Source: JAAYYM01 sp964638005
Lineage (GTDB): Bacteria; Bacillota; Clostridia; Lachnospirales; Lachnospiraceae
Reading direction: 5' to 3'
Length of the DNA: 10,540 nucleotides
NCBI GenBank assembly: GCA_964638005.1
Contig: CAZWXS010000072.1
Coordinates: 1 to 10,540, forward strand
Positions 1 through 6,169 of this stretch are shown one piece after another. The translations under genes and the position numbers were made by a program. The notes under the pieces are model-generated. The model worked only from the letters and a program-made list of their open reading frames with translations. It made no database searches and had not been told where the DNA came from. Each line of letters opens with the position of its first letter. Within the stretch, counting starts at the first letter, position 1.

Positions 1-42
1 AAATGTAATAAGAATTGTGGTCAAGATTTGTCAAAATAACCA

Positions 43-71
43 TTGACGAAAGAATAGTATACCTATACAAT
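43..71 (+). promoter_or_regulatory. Sigma-A-type promoter
   Basis: A -35 box TTGACG (43-48) is separated by exactly 17 nt from a -10 box TACAAT (66-71), close to the vegetative consensus. Transcription would start near 78 and run directly into the hairpins at 95-148. A short direct repeat AAAGATAG (73-80 and 86-93) lies at and after the predicted start and could be an operator. No ORF follows before the terminator. Inferred from sequence only. Confidence 0.6.
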
Positions 72-77
72 AAAGAT

Positions 78-152
78 AGTTAGTAAAGATAGCAGATGCC
101 AAGTGCATCGGACAGCATCAGATGGTCGCCAAACTTCTCTGGTGCTGTTTTT
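78..152 (+). ncRNA. Short terminated transcript (candidate small RNA or attenuated leader)
   Basis: The predicted transcript from the promoter at 43-71 is about 75 nt. It contains a 5-bp hairpin GATGC/GCATC (95-99 with 105-109). An 11-bp hairpin follows, ACAGCATCAGA (112-122) pairing with TCTGGTGCTGT (138-148) with one G-U pair and a 15-nt loop, then a T run to 152. This is the layout of a promoter, structured RNA and intrinsic terminator without an ORF. It could be a small RNA, or a leader controlling read-through into the regulator at 297. I recognise no known RNA family. Confidence 0.4.
112..152 (+). terminator. Intrinsic terminator
   Basis: An 11-bp stem (112-122 with 138-148, one G-U pair) is followed by a T run ending at 152. 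It ends the short transcript predicted to start near 78. Confidence 0.55.
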
Positions 153-296
153 ATGTTTCGAGCACAACCGTATGTTCTAATTTAATTATAAGATAGGACT
201 AAAAAGAAATAAATTTTTATTTTTGTCTTCTTACAAGAATTATCCCACTACAGTAGGACTTTCCTTTATTTCCACACTACAAAGGACATAACGAAA

Positions 297-491
297 ATGA
301 GCAATCTGCAGCGTATCCGAAAGGAAAGAAACTTAACACAAGGACAACTGGCATATAAGACCAAAATCCCGGTAAAAACCATACAAGCATATGAGCAATG
401 GTCACGAGATATCAACAAGGCAAGTGGAGATACACTAAAAAAGATTGCAGATGCTTTGGGTTGTGCAATTGATGACTTGCTCGAAAAATAG
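297..491 (+). CDS. XRE-family helix-turn-helix regulator
   Basis: This 64-aa protein is almost entirely a Cro/C1-type helix-turn-helix DNA-binding domain. The segment LTQGQLAYKTKIPVKTIQAY (about residues 13-32) is the helix-turn-recognition-helix part, and DTLKKIADALGCAIDDLLEK is the usual closing helix pair. No sensor or dimerisation extension is present, so it is a minimal regulator of the kind common on mobile elements and beside toxin-antitoxin genes. The start at 297 is supported by AAAGGA at 281-286 with a 10-nt spacer. A terminator (573-601) follows it, so it is probably transcribed apart from the antitoxin-fic pair downstream, though it could still control it. Its target is not visible in the sequence. 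Confidence 0.85.
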   Translation: MSNLQRIRKERNLTQGQLAYKTKIPVKTIQAYEQWSRDINKASGDTLKKIADALGCAIDDLLEK

Positions 492-504
492 TGAAAAATG
501 AGTG

Positions 505-533
505 TTGAAAAAATCCGTTGCCTATGGTAAAAT
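505..533 (+). promoter_or_regulatory. Sigma-A-type promoter inside a gene-free gap
   Basis: TTGAAA (505-510), a 17-nt spacer, then TAAAAT (528-533). It starts only 14 nt after the regulator's stop codon, and transcription from near 540 would meet the terminator at 573-601 about 60 nt later. It may make a short RNA or an attenuated leader for the antitoxin-fic unit. Confidence 0.5.
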
Positions 534-572
534 GATACTACATTAAACCAATATTAAATCACAATTTTAATT

Positions 573-601
573 CCACGAATCAGTTTTTCGTGGCTCTTTT
601 T
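573..601 (+). terminator. Intrinsic terminator after the XRE regulator
   Basis: A perfect 7-bp stem CCACGAA (573-579) / TTCGTGG (587-593) with a 7-nt loop is followed by a T-rich tail (594-601). It would end transcripts of the XRE gene and of the promoter at 505-533. Confidence 0.65.
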
Positions 602-617
602 GACTTTAGACACATAT

Positions 618-646
618 TTGCCAAAACCCACGTAAAATGCTATAAT
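618..646 (+). promoter_or_regulatory. Extended -10 promoter for the antitoxin-fic unit
   Basis: TTGCCA (618-623), a 17-nt spacer, then a perfect TATAAT (641-646) preceded by the extended -10 dinucleotide TG (638-639). This is the best promoter in the left part of the window. The predicted start near 652 gives a leader of about 270 nt before the antitoxin. Confidence 0.7.
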
Positions 647-651
647 AGTAA

Positions 652-924
652 TATAAAAAACATTTTGAAATTTAGATTCAGCTGTGCTGAATGAGGAAAT
701 CGGTTACGGGTATATGTCTTAGCGATAGCGGATATATTAACAGTAATCGAGATATACTCCATCATATTTATTTTTGTTTTATGGCTAATAAGTCATATTA
801 TAATTATAAGAACTAACGAATGGAGAAACTACAATATTAGAGGGCTTATCCCTAAAACTATCAGGGAGAGCCGGCGCTTTCCCTGTTTATATTATAAATA
901 ATAAACAAGGAAAGGAGAAAATGT
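652..924 (+). promoter_or_regulatory. Long structured 5' leader of the antitoxin-fic mRNA
   Basis: No ORF occupies this stretch, but pairing is dense. A perfect 7-bp hairpin ATTCAGC/GCTGAAT (676-682 with 686-692) is followed by a compound stem: 700-707 with 743-750, then 711-715 with 732-736. An alternative 8-bp helix (708-715 with 752-759) would break both parts of that stem. Near the ribosome binding site, three short complementary boxes, TCCCT (849-853), CAGGGA (862-867) and TCCCTG (880-885), can form only one of two hairpins at a time. Mutually exclusive pairing is typical of cis-acting RNA switches. I do not recognise the family, and regulation is inference. Confidence 0.4.
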
Positions 925-1107
925 ATGGAGGTAGCATTGATGAAAGGTAATAAATGGGACATTGCATTAGGACTTATCAAGGTTGATGGATTAACTCCCA
1001 CGCCAGAATTTATGCAACTTGTAGAAAAAGAAAAGAAAGGTGAAATTACCATTGCAGACATCAGACAGACCTTAAATAGAACATACAGAGCCAAACAAAA
1101 TGCGTGA
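925..1107 (+). CDS. VbhA-like antitoxin of a Fic toxin
   Basis: This 60-aa protein resembles the small VbhA-type antitoxins that lie directly before Fic genes and block the ATP site of the toxin through an inhibitory helix with the motif (S/T)xxxE(G/N). The segment GLIKVDGLTPTPEF (residues 16-29) sits where that motif is expected and is followed by the family-like KKGEITIADI. The Glu position is Asp21, and the Ser/Thr position is Leu17. AGGAG (913-917) lies 7 nt before the ATG at 925. GGAGGT (927-932) fits an ATG at 940 equally well, giving MKGNKWDIAL, and that shorter form may be the real one. The stop overlaps the toxin start by 8 nt (ATGCGTGA), which indicates translational coupling. The antitoxin role is inferred from family resemblance and position. 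Confidence 0.72.
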   Translation: MEVALMKGNKWDIALGLIKVDGLTPTPEFMQLVEKEKKGEITIADIRQTLNRTYRAKQNA

Positions 1108-1714
1108 TATTTATGTTTATGATGGAACTGATGTTTTAATCAATAAGTTCGATGAACGCAACGGAGACGAATTGCTAAAAATCGAGGCAAATTACACAAG
1201 CGTTGCATTAGCAGAATTGACTGAAAACCCAATAAAAGGTGATTTCGATGAATATCATCTGCAAATGATTCATAAGAAAATTTTTTGTGATTTGTTCGAT
1301 TGGGCAGGAGAATTTCGCAAAATCAATATTGAGAAACCAGAAGTTCCGCTAAACGGTCTCTCGGTTCAGTATTCAGACGTATTTGACATACGAAAAGATT
1401 TAAATGCAATTTTCATACGGATGCATAACGAAAATTGGAATGTGAACAAGACTCAGAATGTAGATTTGTTTTGCAAATATTTAGCAGATACATGGAGAGT
1501 ACATCCTTTCAGAGAAGGTAACACGAGAACAACGATGTATTTCTATTATGAATACATGGATTCCCTTGGCATAAGACTGGATACGGAACTATTGTCAAAG
1601 AATGCGGAATATGTTCGAACAGCTTTGGTAGCTGCCACTTTTGAGATGGATGGAGTATGTAAAAGAAATATGCAATATCTTAAAAATATCGTAAAAGATG
1701 CTATGGACTATTGA
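1100..1714 (+). CDS. fic: Fic-domain protein, probable AMP-transferase toxin
   Basis: This 204-aa single-domain Fic protein belongs to a family that usually transfers AMP from ATP to a hydroxyl side chain of a target protein; toxin members of the VbhT type modify DNA gyrase and topoisomerase IV. IFCDLFDWAGEFRKIN (61-76) matches the conserved N-terminal part of the fold. The catalytic loop is HPFREGNTRTTM (135-146), with catalytic His135, acidic Glu139, Gly140-Asn141 and Arg143. In the consensus HxFx(D/E)GNGRxxR the last residue is the second Arg, which contacts the ATP gamma-phosphate and the inhibitory Glu. Here it is Met146, and the Gly before the first Arg is Thr142. No good ribosome binding site precedes the ATG, so translation probably depends on the overlapping antitoxin gene. 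The target is unknown. Confidence 0.85.
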   Translation: MRDIYVYDGTDVLINKFDERNGDELLKIEANYTSVALAELTENPIKGDFDEYHLQMIHKKIFCDLFDWAGEFRKINIEKPEVPLNGLSVQYSDVFDIRKDLNAIFIRMHNENWNVNKTQNVDLFCKYLADTWRVHPFREGNTRTTMYFYYEYMDSLGIRLDTELLSKNAEYVRTALVAATFEMDGVCKRNMQYLKNIVKDAMDY

Positions 1715-1734
1715 ATCTAATATTGTACAAATTT

Positions 1735-1767
1735 TAGACCTTCCTAATTAGGGAGGTCTATTTTTTT
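1735..1767 (+). terminator. Strong intrinsic terminator after fic
   Basis: TAGACCTTCC (1735-1744) pairs with GGGAGGTCTA (1751-1760) over 10 bp including one G-U pair, with a 6-nt loop, followed by seven T (1761-1767). It begins 20 nt after the fic stop codon and closes the accessory unit. Confidence 0.85.
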
Positions 1768-1780
1768 GTGGAATCGTCAA

Positions 1781-1834
1781 AGTAAATGCAAAAAAATTCT
1801 CGTCAGAGTAAATGCAAATAGTATTTTGCATTTA
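1781..1834 (+). repeat. AGTAAATGCAAA direct repeat with inverted third copy
   Basis: AGTAAATGCAAA occurs at 1781-1792 and 1807-1818, 26 bp apart, inside longer near-identical segments that both start with TCGTCA. TTTGCATTTA (1825-1834) is the inverted copy and forms a perfect 10-bp palindrome with 1809-1818 around a 6-nt spacer. Its place about 50 bp upstream of the thl -35 box suits an operator for an unidentified regulator. Leftover ends of an insertion sequence are an alternative. Confidence 0.5.
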
Positions 1835-1847
1835 ATTTGAAAAATTA

Positions 1848-1882
1848 CGTCTTGTATTTTTGCGCAAGCAAGGCGGTTTTTT
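1848..1882 (+). terminator. Terminator-like hairpin upstream of the thl promoter
   Basis: CGTCTTG (1848-1854) pairs with CAAGGCG (1869-1875), 7 bp with one G-U pair. The loop contains the palindrome TTGCGCAA, and six T follow (1877-1882). It ends just before the thl -35 box and would insulate the operon from upstream transcription. Confidence 0.4.
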
Positions 1883-1884
1883 GG

Positions 1885-1913
1885 TTGCAAATTAGGTATT
1901 GCTGTGATAGAAT
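1885..1913 (+). promoter_or_regulatory. Promoter of the butyryl-CoA synthesis operon
   Basis: TTGCAA (1885-1890), a 17-nt spacer, then TAGAAT (1908-1913) with an extended -10 TG (1905-1906). The predicted start near 1920 leaves a short leader of about 48 nt with the ribosome binding site AGGAGG at 1955-1960. No other convincing promoter is seen before etfA ends, so this one probably drives all six genes. Confidence 0.65.
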
Positions 1914-1967
1914 AGCCCTAGACGCAATGTGACAAAAAAATAACAATCTCATGTAGGAGGAAATAAT

Positions 1968-3149
1968 ATGTCTAAGAAAGTTGTATTAGCAGGCGCATGC
2001 CGTACAGCAATCGGTACTATGGGTGGAACACTTTCCACAACACCGGCTGCAGAACTTGGTGCCATTGTTATTAAAGAAGCATTAAACAGAGCGGGAGTTG
2101 CTCCCGAAGCAGTTGATCAGGTATATATGGGATGTGTCATCCAGGCAGGTCTCGGACAGAACGTAGCTCGTCAGGCTACACTCAAGGCAGGACTTCCGAT
2201 TGAAGTTCCGGCAGTTACAATGAACGTTGTATGCGGTTCAGGTTTGAACTGTGTCAATCAGGCAGCACAGATGATTATGGCAGGAGATGCCGACATCGTG
2301 GTAGCAGGCGGTATGGAGAATATGTCCATGGCACCTTATGCAATTCCTCAGGGACGTTACGGATACAGAATGGGCAATGCAACTATGGTAGATACCATGA
2401 TTAACGATGCATTATGGGATGCATTCAATGATTATCATATGATTAAGACAGCAGACAACATCGCTGAGCAGTGGAAGCTAACACGTGAGGAACTTGATGA
2501 GTTTGCACTTGCTTCACAGTTAAAGACAGAAGCAGCACAGAATGCAGGCAAGTTCGATAAGGAGATCGTTCCTGTAGAAGTAAAGAAGAAAAAAGAAACA
2601 ATCGTATTTAATAAGGATGAAGGACCTCGTGCAGGTTCAACAATCGAAGGACTTGCAAAGCTTCGCGCAATCAATCCGAACGGATACGTAACAGCAGGTA
2701 ATGCATCAGGTATCAACGACGGTGCAGCAGCGGTAGTCGTTATGAGTGAAGAAAAAGCAAAGGAACTCGGTGTGAAGCCGATGGCAACTTTCGTAGCAGG
2801 TGCTCTTGCAGGCGTAGATCCTTCTATCATGGGTATCGGACCTGTAGCAGCAACGAAGAAGGTTATGGCTAAGACAGGCATGACAGTTGATGATTTCGAT
2901 CTGATCGAAGCAAACGAAGCATTTGCAGCACAGTCTGTAGCAGTTGGCAAGGATCTTGGATTCGATCTCAAGAAGTTAAATGTAAATGGTGGAGCAATTG
3001 CACTCGGACACCCGGTAGGAGCTTCAGGCTGCCGTATCCTTGTAACACTTCTTCACGCTATGGAGCAGAACAATGCCAAGACCGGTCTTGCAACATTATG
3101 TATCGGCGGCGGTATGGGATGTGCTACCATCGTAAAAAGAGAAGACTAA
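1968..3149 (+). CDS. thl: Acetyl-CoA C-acetyltransferase (thiolase)
   Basis: This 393-aa enzyme condenses two acetyl-CoA to acetoacetyl-CoA plus CoA in the cytoplasm, the first step of the butyrate route. The length is that of degradative/biosynthetic type II thiolases. The nucleophile is Cys89 in NVVCGSGLN, NEAFA is at 316-320, the general-base histidine is His348 in GGAIALGHPVGASG, and the second catalytic cysteine is Cys378 in CIGGGMG. All key residues are intact. The start at 1968 has AGGAGG 7 nt upstream. It is the first gene of a same-strand series of six, which fixes its role as the butyrate-pathway thiolase (thl, also called atoB or thlA) rather than a fatty-acid oxidation enzyme. Confidence 0.96.
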   Translation: MSKKVVLAGACRTAIGTMGGTLSTTPAAELGAIVIKEALNRAGVAPEAVDQVYMGCVIQAGLGQNVARQATLKAGLPIEVPAVTMNVVCGSGLNCVNQAAQMIMAGDADIVVAGGMENMSMAPYAIPQGRYGYRMGNATMVDTMINDALWDAFNDYHMIKTADNIAEQWKLTREELDEFALASQLKTEAAQNAGKFDKEIVPVEVKKKKETIVFNKDEGPRAGSTIEGLAKLRAINPNGYVTAGNASGINDGAAAVVVMSEEKAKELGVKPMATFVAGALAGVDPSIMGIGPVAATKKVMAKTGMTVDDFDLIEANEAFAAQSVAVGKDLGFDLKKLNVNGGAIALGHPVGASGCRILVTLLHAMEQNNAKTGLATLCIGGGMGCATIVKRED

Positions 3150-3164
3150 TCAATAGTGACTAAA

Positions 3165-3239
3165 CTTTACACCAAAGCCACGATACGCGTATTACAAAAA
3201 TAAACGCGTATCGCAGCCGAGGTGTTTCGTTGTGTAAAG
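3165..3239 (+). repeat. Long imperfect palindrome between thl and crt
   Basis: CTTTACAC (3165-3172) pairs with GTGTAAAG (3232-3239), and inside it CGATACGCGT (3181-3190) pairs perfectly with ACGCGTATCG (3204-3213), leaving a 13-nt loop. An unpaired insertion lies on the right arm. The whole 75-nt element fits between the thl stop and the crt ribosome binding site, with no T run after it, so it is not a simple terminator. An mRNA processing or stability element or a small repetitive element are possibilities. Confidence 0.6.
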
Positions 3240-3281
3240 ACCCAACAGACAAATCTTGGATTTCTTGAAAGGAGATTGGTA

Positions 3282-4058
3282 ATGGAATACGTATTATTTG
3301 AACAAAAAGGTGCGGTAGGCGTAATTACGATCAACCGTGAAAAAGCACTCAATGCATTGAATTCACAGGTACTTGATGAACTGAATGCAACACTTGATGC
3401 AGTGAATTTGAATGAAGTAAGATGTCTGATCTTAACAGGAGCAGGTGAGAAGTCATTTGTTGCCGGAGCAGATATCGGAGAAATGAGCACACTCACTAAG
3501 GCAGAAGGAGAGGCTTTCGGAAAGAAGGGCAACGATGTATTCCGCAAGTTAGAAGTATTCCCAATCCCTGTGATAGCAGCAGTAAACGGATTCGCTCTCG
3601 GTGGCGGATGCGAAATCTCTATGAGCTGCGATATCAGAATCTGCTCAGAGAATGCAGTATTCGGACAGCCTGAAGTTGGTCTCGGAATCACTCCGGGATT
3701 CGGCGGAACACAGAGACTTGCACGTCTGGTAGGCGAAGGCATGGCAAAACAGATGATCTACTCAGCGCGTAACATCAAAGCGGACGAGGCATACAGAATC
3801 GGTCTTGTAAATGCAGTATATCCCATCGAGGAGTTAATGCCCGCAGCAGAGAAGATGGCAGCAGGAATTGCAAAGAATGCACCAATCGCAGTTCGCAACT
3901 GCAAGAAGGCAATCAACGATGGTATGCAGGTAGATATGGACAAGGCAATCGTAATCGAAGAAAAATTATTCGGCGACTGCTTCGAATCATATGACCAGAA
4001 AGAAGGCATGACAGCTTTCTTAGAGAAACGTAAAGTTGAAGCATTTTTAAATAAGTAA
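3282..4058 (+). CDS. crt: 3-hydroxybutyryl-CoA dehydratase (crotonase)
   Basis: This 258-aa enzyme of the enoyl-CoA hydratase family removes water from 3-hydroxybutyryl-CoA to give crotonyl-CoA. The oxyanion-hole segment AGADIGEM is at 61-68 and ALGGGCEI at 105-112. The two catalytic glutamates are Glu111 (GGGCE) and Glu131 (GQPEVGLGITPG), both in the expected spacing. The start is set at 3282 because AGGAG (3270-3274) lies 7 nt upstream and the protein then begins MEYVLFEQKG, the usual family start. The open frame continues upstream to an ATG at 3222, but that would translate part of the intergenic palindrome. The gene sits between thl and hbd, in pathway-consistent company. Confidence 0.95.
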   Translation: MEYVLFEQKGAVGVITINREKALNALNSQVLDELNATLDAVNLNEVRCLILTGAGEKSFVAGADIGEMSTLTKAEGEAFGKKGNDVFRKLEVFPIPVIAAVNGFALGGGCEISMSCDIRICSENAVFGQPEVGLGITPGFGGTQRLARLVGEGMAKQMIYSARNIKADEAYRIGLVNAVYPIEELMPAAEKMAAGIAKNAPIAVRNCKKAINDGMQVDMDKAIVIEEKLFGDCFESYDQKEGMTAFLEKRKVEAFLNK

Positions 4059-4088
4059 ACCATTAAATCAAAATAGGAGGATTTTTCA

Positions 4089-4928
4089 ATGAAAGTAGGA
4101 GTTATCGGAGCAGGCACTATGGGTGCAGGTATTGCACAGGCATTTGCAATGACAGACGGTTATGAAGTATTTCTTTGCGACATCAAGACAGAGTTCGCAG
4201 AGGGTGGCAAGGCTAAGATTCAGAAGAACATGGATTTCCTTGTAGGCAAAGAGAAGATCACAAAAGAAAAAGCTGATTCCATTATGGCTAAGATCACAAC
4301 AGGTTTGAATGACATCTGTTCAGATTGTGACCTTGTTGTAGAAGTTGCTCTTGAGAAGATGGAAATCAAGCAGTCTATCTTCAAACAGCTGATGGGTATC
4401 TGCAAGAAAGATTGTATCTTTGCATCTAATACATCATCACTTTCAATCACGAAGATCGGTGAAGGACTTGACAGACCGATGATCGGTATGCATTTCTTCA
4501 ACCCGGCTGACAGAATGAAATTAGTTGAAGTCATTGCCGGTGAGAATACACCTGCAGATCTTGTAAAGAAGATCAAAGACATCGCAATCGAAATCGGAAA
4601 GACTCCTGTAGAAGTTAAGGAAGCTCCCGGATTCGTTGTTAACAGAATTCTGATCCCTATGATCAACGAAGCAATCGGTGTATGGGCAGCAGGTACAGCA
4701 AGTGCTGATGATATTGATGTAGCTATGCAGCTTGGCGCATCTCATCCGATGGGACCCCTTCACTTAGGTGATCTGGTTGGTCTGGATATCGTACTTGCAA
4801 TCATGGAAGTTCTTTACACAGAGACAGGCGACGAGAAATATGCTCCGCAGCCTAAGTTGAAAGAACTTGTTGCAGCAGGCAAGCTTGGTAAGAAGACAGG
4901 CGCAGGAATATTTGATTACGCTCGATAA
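4089..4928 (+). CDS. hbd: 3-hydroxybutyryl-CoA dehydrogenase
   Basis: This 279-aa enzyme reduces acetoacetyl-CoA to 3-hydroxybutyryl-CoA with NAD(P)H. The N-terminal Rossmann fold carries GAGTMGAGIAQ (7-17), and Asp31 at the end of the second strand suggests NADH preference. The catalytic region includes SNTSSLS (113-119), HFFNPA (135-140) with His135, Glu147 in LVEV, and Asn185 in GFVVNRI. The C-terminal helical domain is complete and ends GAGIFDYAR. The length is close to the usual 280 or so. TAGGAGG (4074-4080) lies 8 nt before the ATG. It follows crt after a 30-nt gap, supporting cotranscription. Confidence 0.95.
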   Translation: MKVGVIGAGTMGAGIAQAFAMTDGYEVFLCDIKTEFAEGGKAKIQKNMDFLVGKEKITKEKADSIMAKITTGLNDICSDCDLVVEVALEKMEIKQSIFKQLMGICKKDCIFASNTSSLSITKIGEGLDRPMIGMHFFNPADRMKLVEVIAGENTPADLVKKIKDIAIEIGKTPVEVKEAPGFVVNRILIPMINEAIGVWAAGTASADDIDVAMQLGASHPMGPLHLGDLVGLDIVLAIMEVLYTETGDEKYAPQPKLKELVAAGKLGKKTGAGIFDYAR

Positions 4929-4934
4929 AAATCG

Positions 4935-4977
4935 AAGGTTTTGCGAGCAGTCGAAAAATCGCAGATTTTGAGACCTT
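4935..4977 (+). repeat. Palindromic element between hbd and bcd
   Basis: AAAATC (4955-4960) pairs with GATTTT (4964-4969) around the loop GCA, enclosed by AAGGT (4935-4939) / ACCTT (4973-4977). The 13-nt core AAATCGCAGATTT (4956-4968) recurs exactly in the bcd-etfB gap (6267-6279). The hbd stop itself lies by a small palindrome TCGAT/ATCGA (4922-4935). No T run follows, so it is not a clear terminator; a REP-like or mRNA-stability element fits better. Confidence 0.5.
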
Positions 4978-5014
4978 GGAATTAATATTATAATATAAAC
5001 GGAGGAATAAAGAC

Positions 5015-6169
5015 ATGGATTTTGCATTAAGTAAAGAACATGAAATGATGCGAAAGCTTTTCAATGATTTCGCACAAAACGAAGTAAAACCTCTGGCTCA
5101 GGAAGTAGATGAGACAGAAGAATTCCCAAGAGAGACCGTTAATAAGATGGCAAAGCTTGGATTCTTAGGAATTCCTGTACCGAAGGAGTACGGCGGACAG
5201 GGTTGTGACGTTCTGGCATATGCTATGTGCGTAGAAGAACTTTCAAAGGTATGTGGTACAACAGGCGTTATCGTATCAGCACACACATCACTTTGTGTTG
5301 ATCCGATTCTGACTTATGGTACAGAAGAGCAGAAGCAGAAATATGTAGTTCCCCTTGCAAAAGGTGAGAAATTAGGCGCATTTGGTCTGACAGAGCCCGG
5401 TGCAGGTACTGACGCACAGGGACAGCAGACAAAGGCAGTTCTGGATGGAGATGAGTATGTACTCAACGGTTCTAAGATCTTCATCACAAACGGTAAAGAA
5501 GCAGATGTATATGTTATCTTTGCAATTACAGGCGTTCAGGAAGATGCAAGAGGAAGAAAGAAGAAACTGATTTCAGCATTTATCGTTGAAAAGGGAACTC
5601 CCGGATTCACATTCGGCACAAAGGAAAAGAAAATGGGTATCCGTGGTTCATCCACATATGAGTTGATCTTCACAGACTGCAGAATTCCGAAGGAAAACCT
5701 GCTTGGCAAAGAAGGCAAGGGATTTGGTATTGCAATGCATACGCTGGATGGCGGACGTATCGGTATCGCAGCACAGGCACTCGGACTTGCAGAGGGCGCT
5801 CTTGAAGCAACGATCGCTTATGTACAGGAAAGAAAGCAGTTTGGTAAGGCAATCGGTGCATTCCAGAATACACAGTTCCAGATTGCAGATATGGCAACTA
5901 AGGTTAAGGCAGCTCAGTTACTTGTATACAGAGCAGCAATGGCTAAGAATACTCAGAAGGTATATTCTGAAGAAGCAGCAATGGCTAAGTTATATGCAGC
6001 AGAAGTTGCTATGGAAGTAACAACCAAGGCTGTACAGCTTCACGGTGGTTATGGCTATACAAGAGAATACGACGTAGAGCGTATGATGCGTGATGCTAAG
6101 ATCACAGAGATCTATGAAGGTACAAGTGAAGTACAAAGAATGGTCATTTCCGCGAATATCATGAAGTAA
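5015..6169 (+). CDS. bcd: Butyryl-CoA dehydrogenase
   Basis: This 384-aa acyl-CoA dehydrogenase reduces crotonyl-CoA to butyryl-CoA using FAD. FGLTEPGAGTD (123-133) and FITNG (156-160) contact flavin and substrate, and DGGRIGIAAQALG (245-257) and QLHGGYGYTREY (341-352) are family signatures. The catalytic base is Glu368 in YEGTSE, in the position used by short-chain enzymes. Length is typical of the family. GGAGG (5001-5005) lies 9 nt before the ATG. Because etfB and etfA follow, Bcd is expected to work as a Bcd-EtfAB complex that couples NADH oxidation to reduction of both crotonyl-CoA and ferredoxin; that bifurcating mode is inferred from the anaerobic operon context. Confidence 0.95.
   Translation: MDFALSKEHEMMRKLFNDFAQNEVKPLAQEVDETEEFPRETVNKMAKLGFLGIPVPKEYGGQGCDVLAYAMCVEELSKVCGTTGVIVSAHTSLCVDPILTYGTEEQKQKYVVPLAKGEKLGAFGLTEPGAGTDAQGQQTKAVLDGDEYVLNGSKIFITNGKEADVYVIFAITGVQEDARGRKKKLISAFIVEKGTPGFTFGTKEKKMGIRGSSTYELIFTDCRIPKENLLGKEGKGFGIAMHTLDGGRIGIAAQALGLAEGALEATIAYVQERKQFGKAIGAFQNTQFQIADMATKVKAAQLLVYRAAMAKNTQKVYSEEAAMAKLYAAEVAMEVTTKAVQLHGGYGYTREYDVERMMRDAKITEIYEGTSEVQRMVISANIMK

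Noticed and set aside
861..1094. Minus-strand open frame opposite the antitoxin
   Set aside because: It is antisense to the antitoxin gene, which has two ribosome binding sites, an overlap with fic and family-like sequence; the hydrophobic peptide has no supporting signal.
1929..1946. Possible Rex site between the thl promoter and its ribosome binding site (GTGACAA...ATAACAA)
   Set aside because: Only about 10 of the 14 fixed positions match the clostridial consensus and the left arm is poor; chance is likely in an A-rich leader.
2435..2971. Long minus-strand open frame inside thl
   Set aside because: It mirrors the codon bias of thl on the other strand, is serine-rich low-complexity in character, and lies wholly inside a well-supported gene.
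4968..4994. Internal promoter TTGAGA...TATAAT before bcd
   Set aside because: The spacer is only 15 nt, and the start point would fall in the bcd ribosome binding site, so the message would lack it.
5703..6020. Plus-strand 105-aa open frame inside bcd
   Set aside because: It is an alternative frame of bcd, where all catalytic motifs are intact in the main frame; no ribosome binding site or family features.
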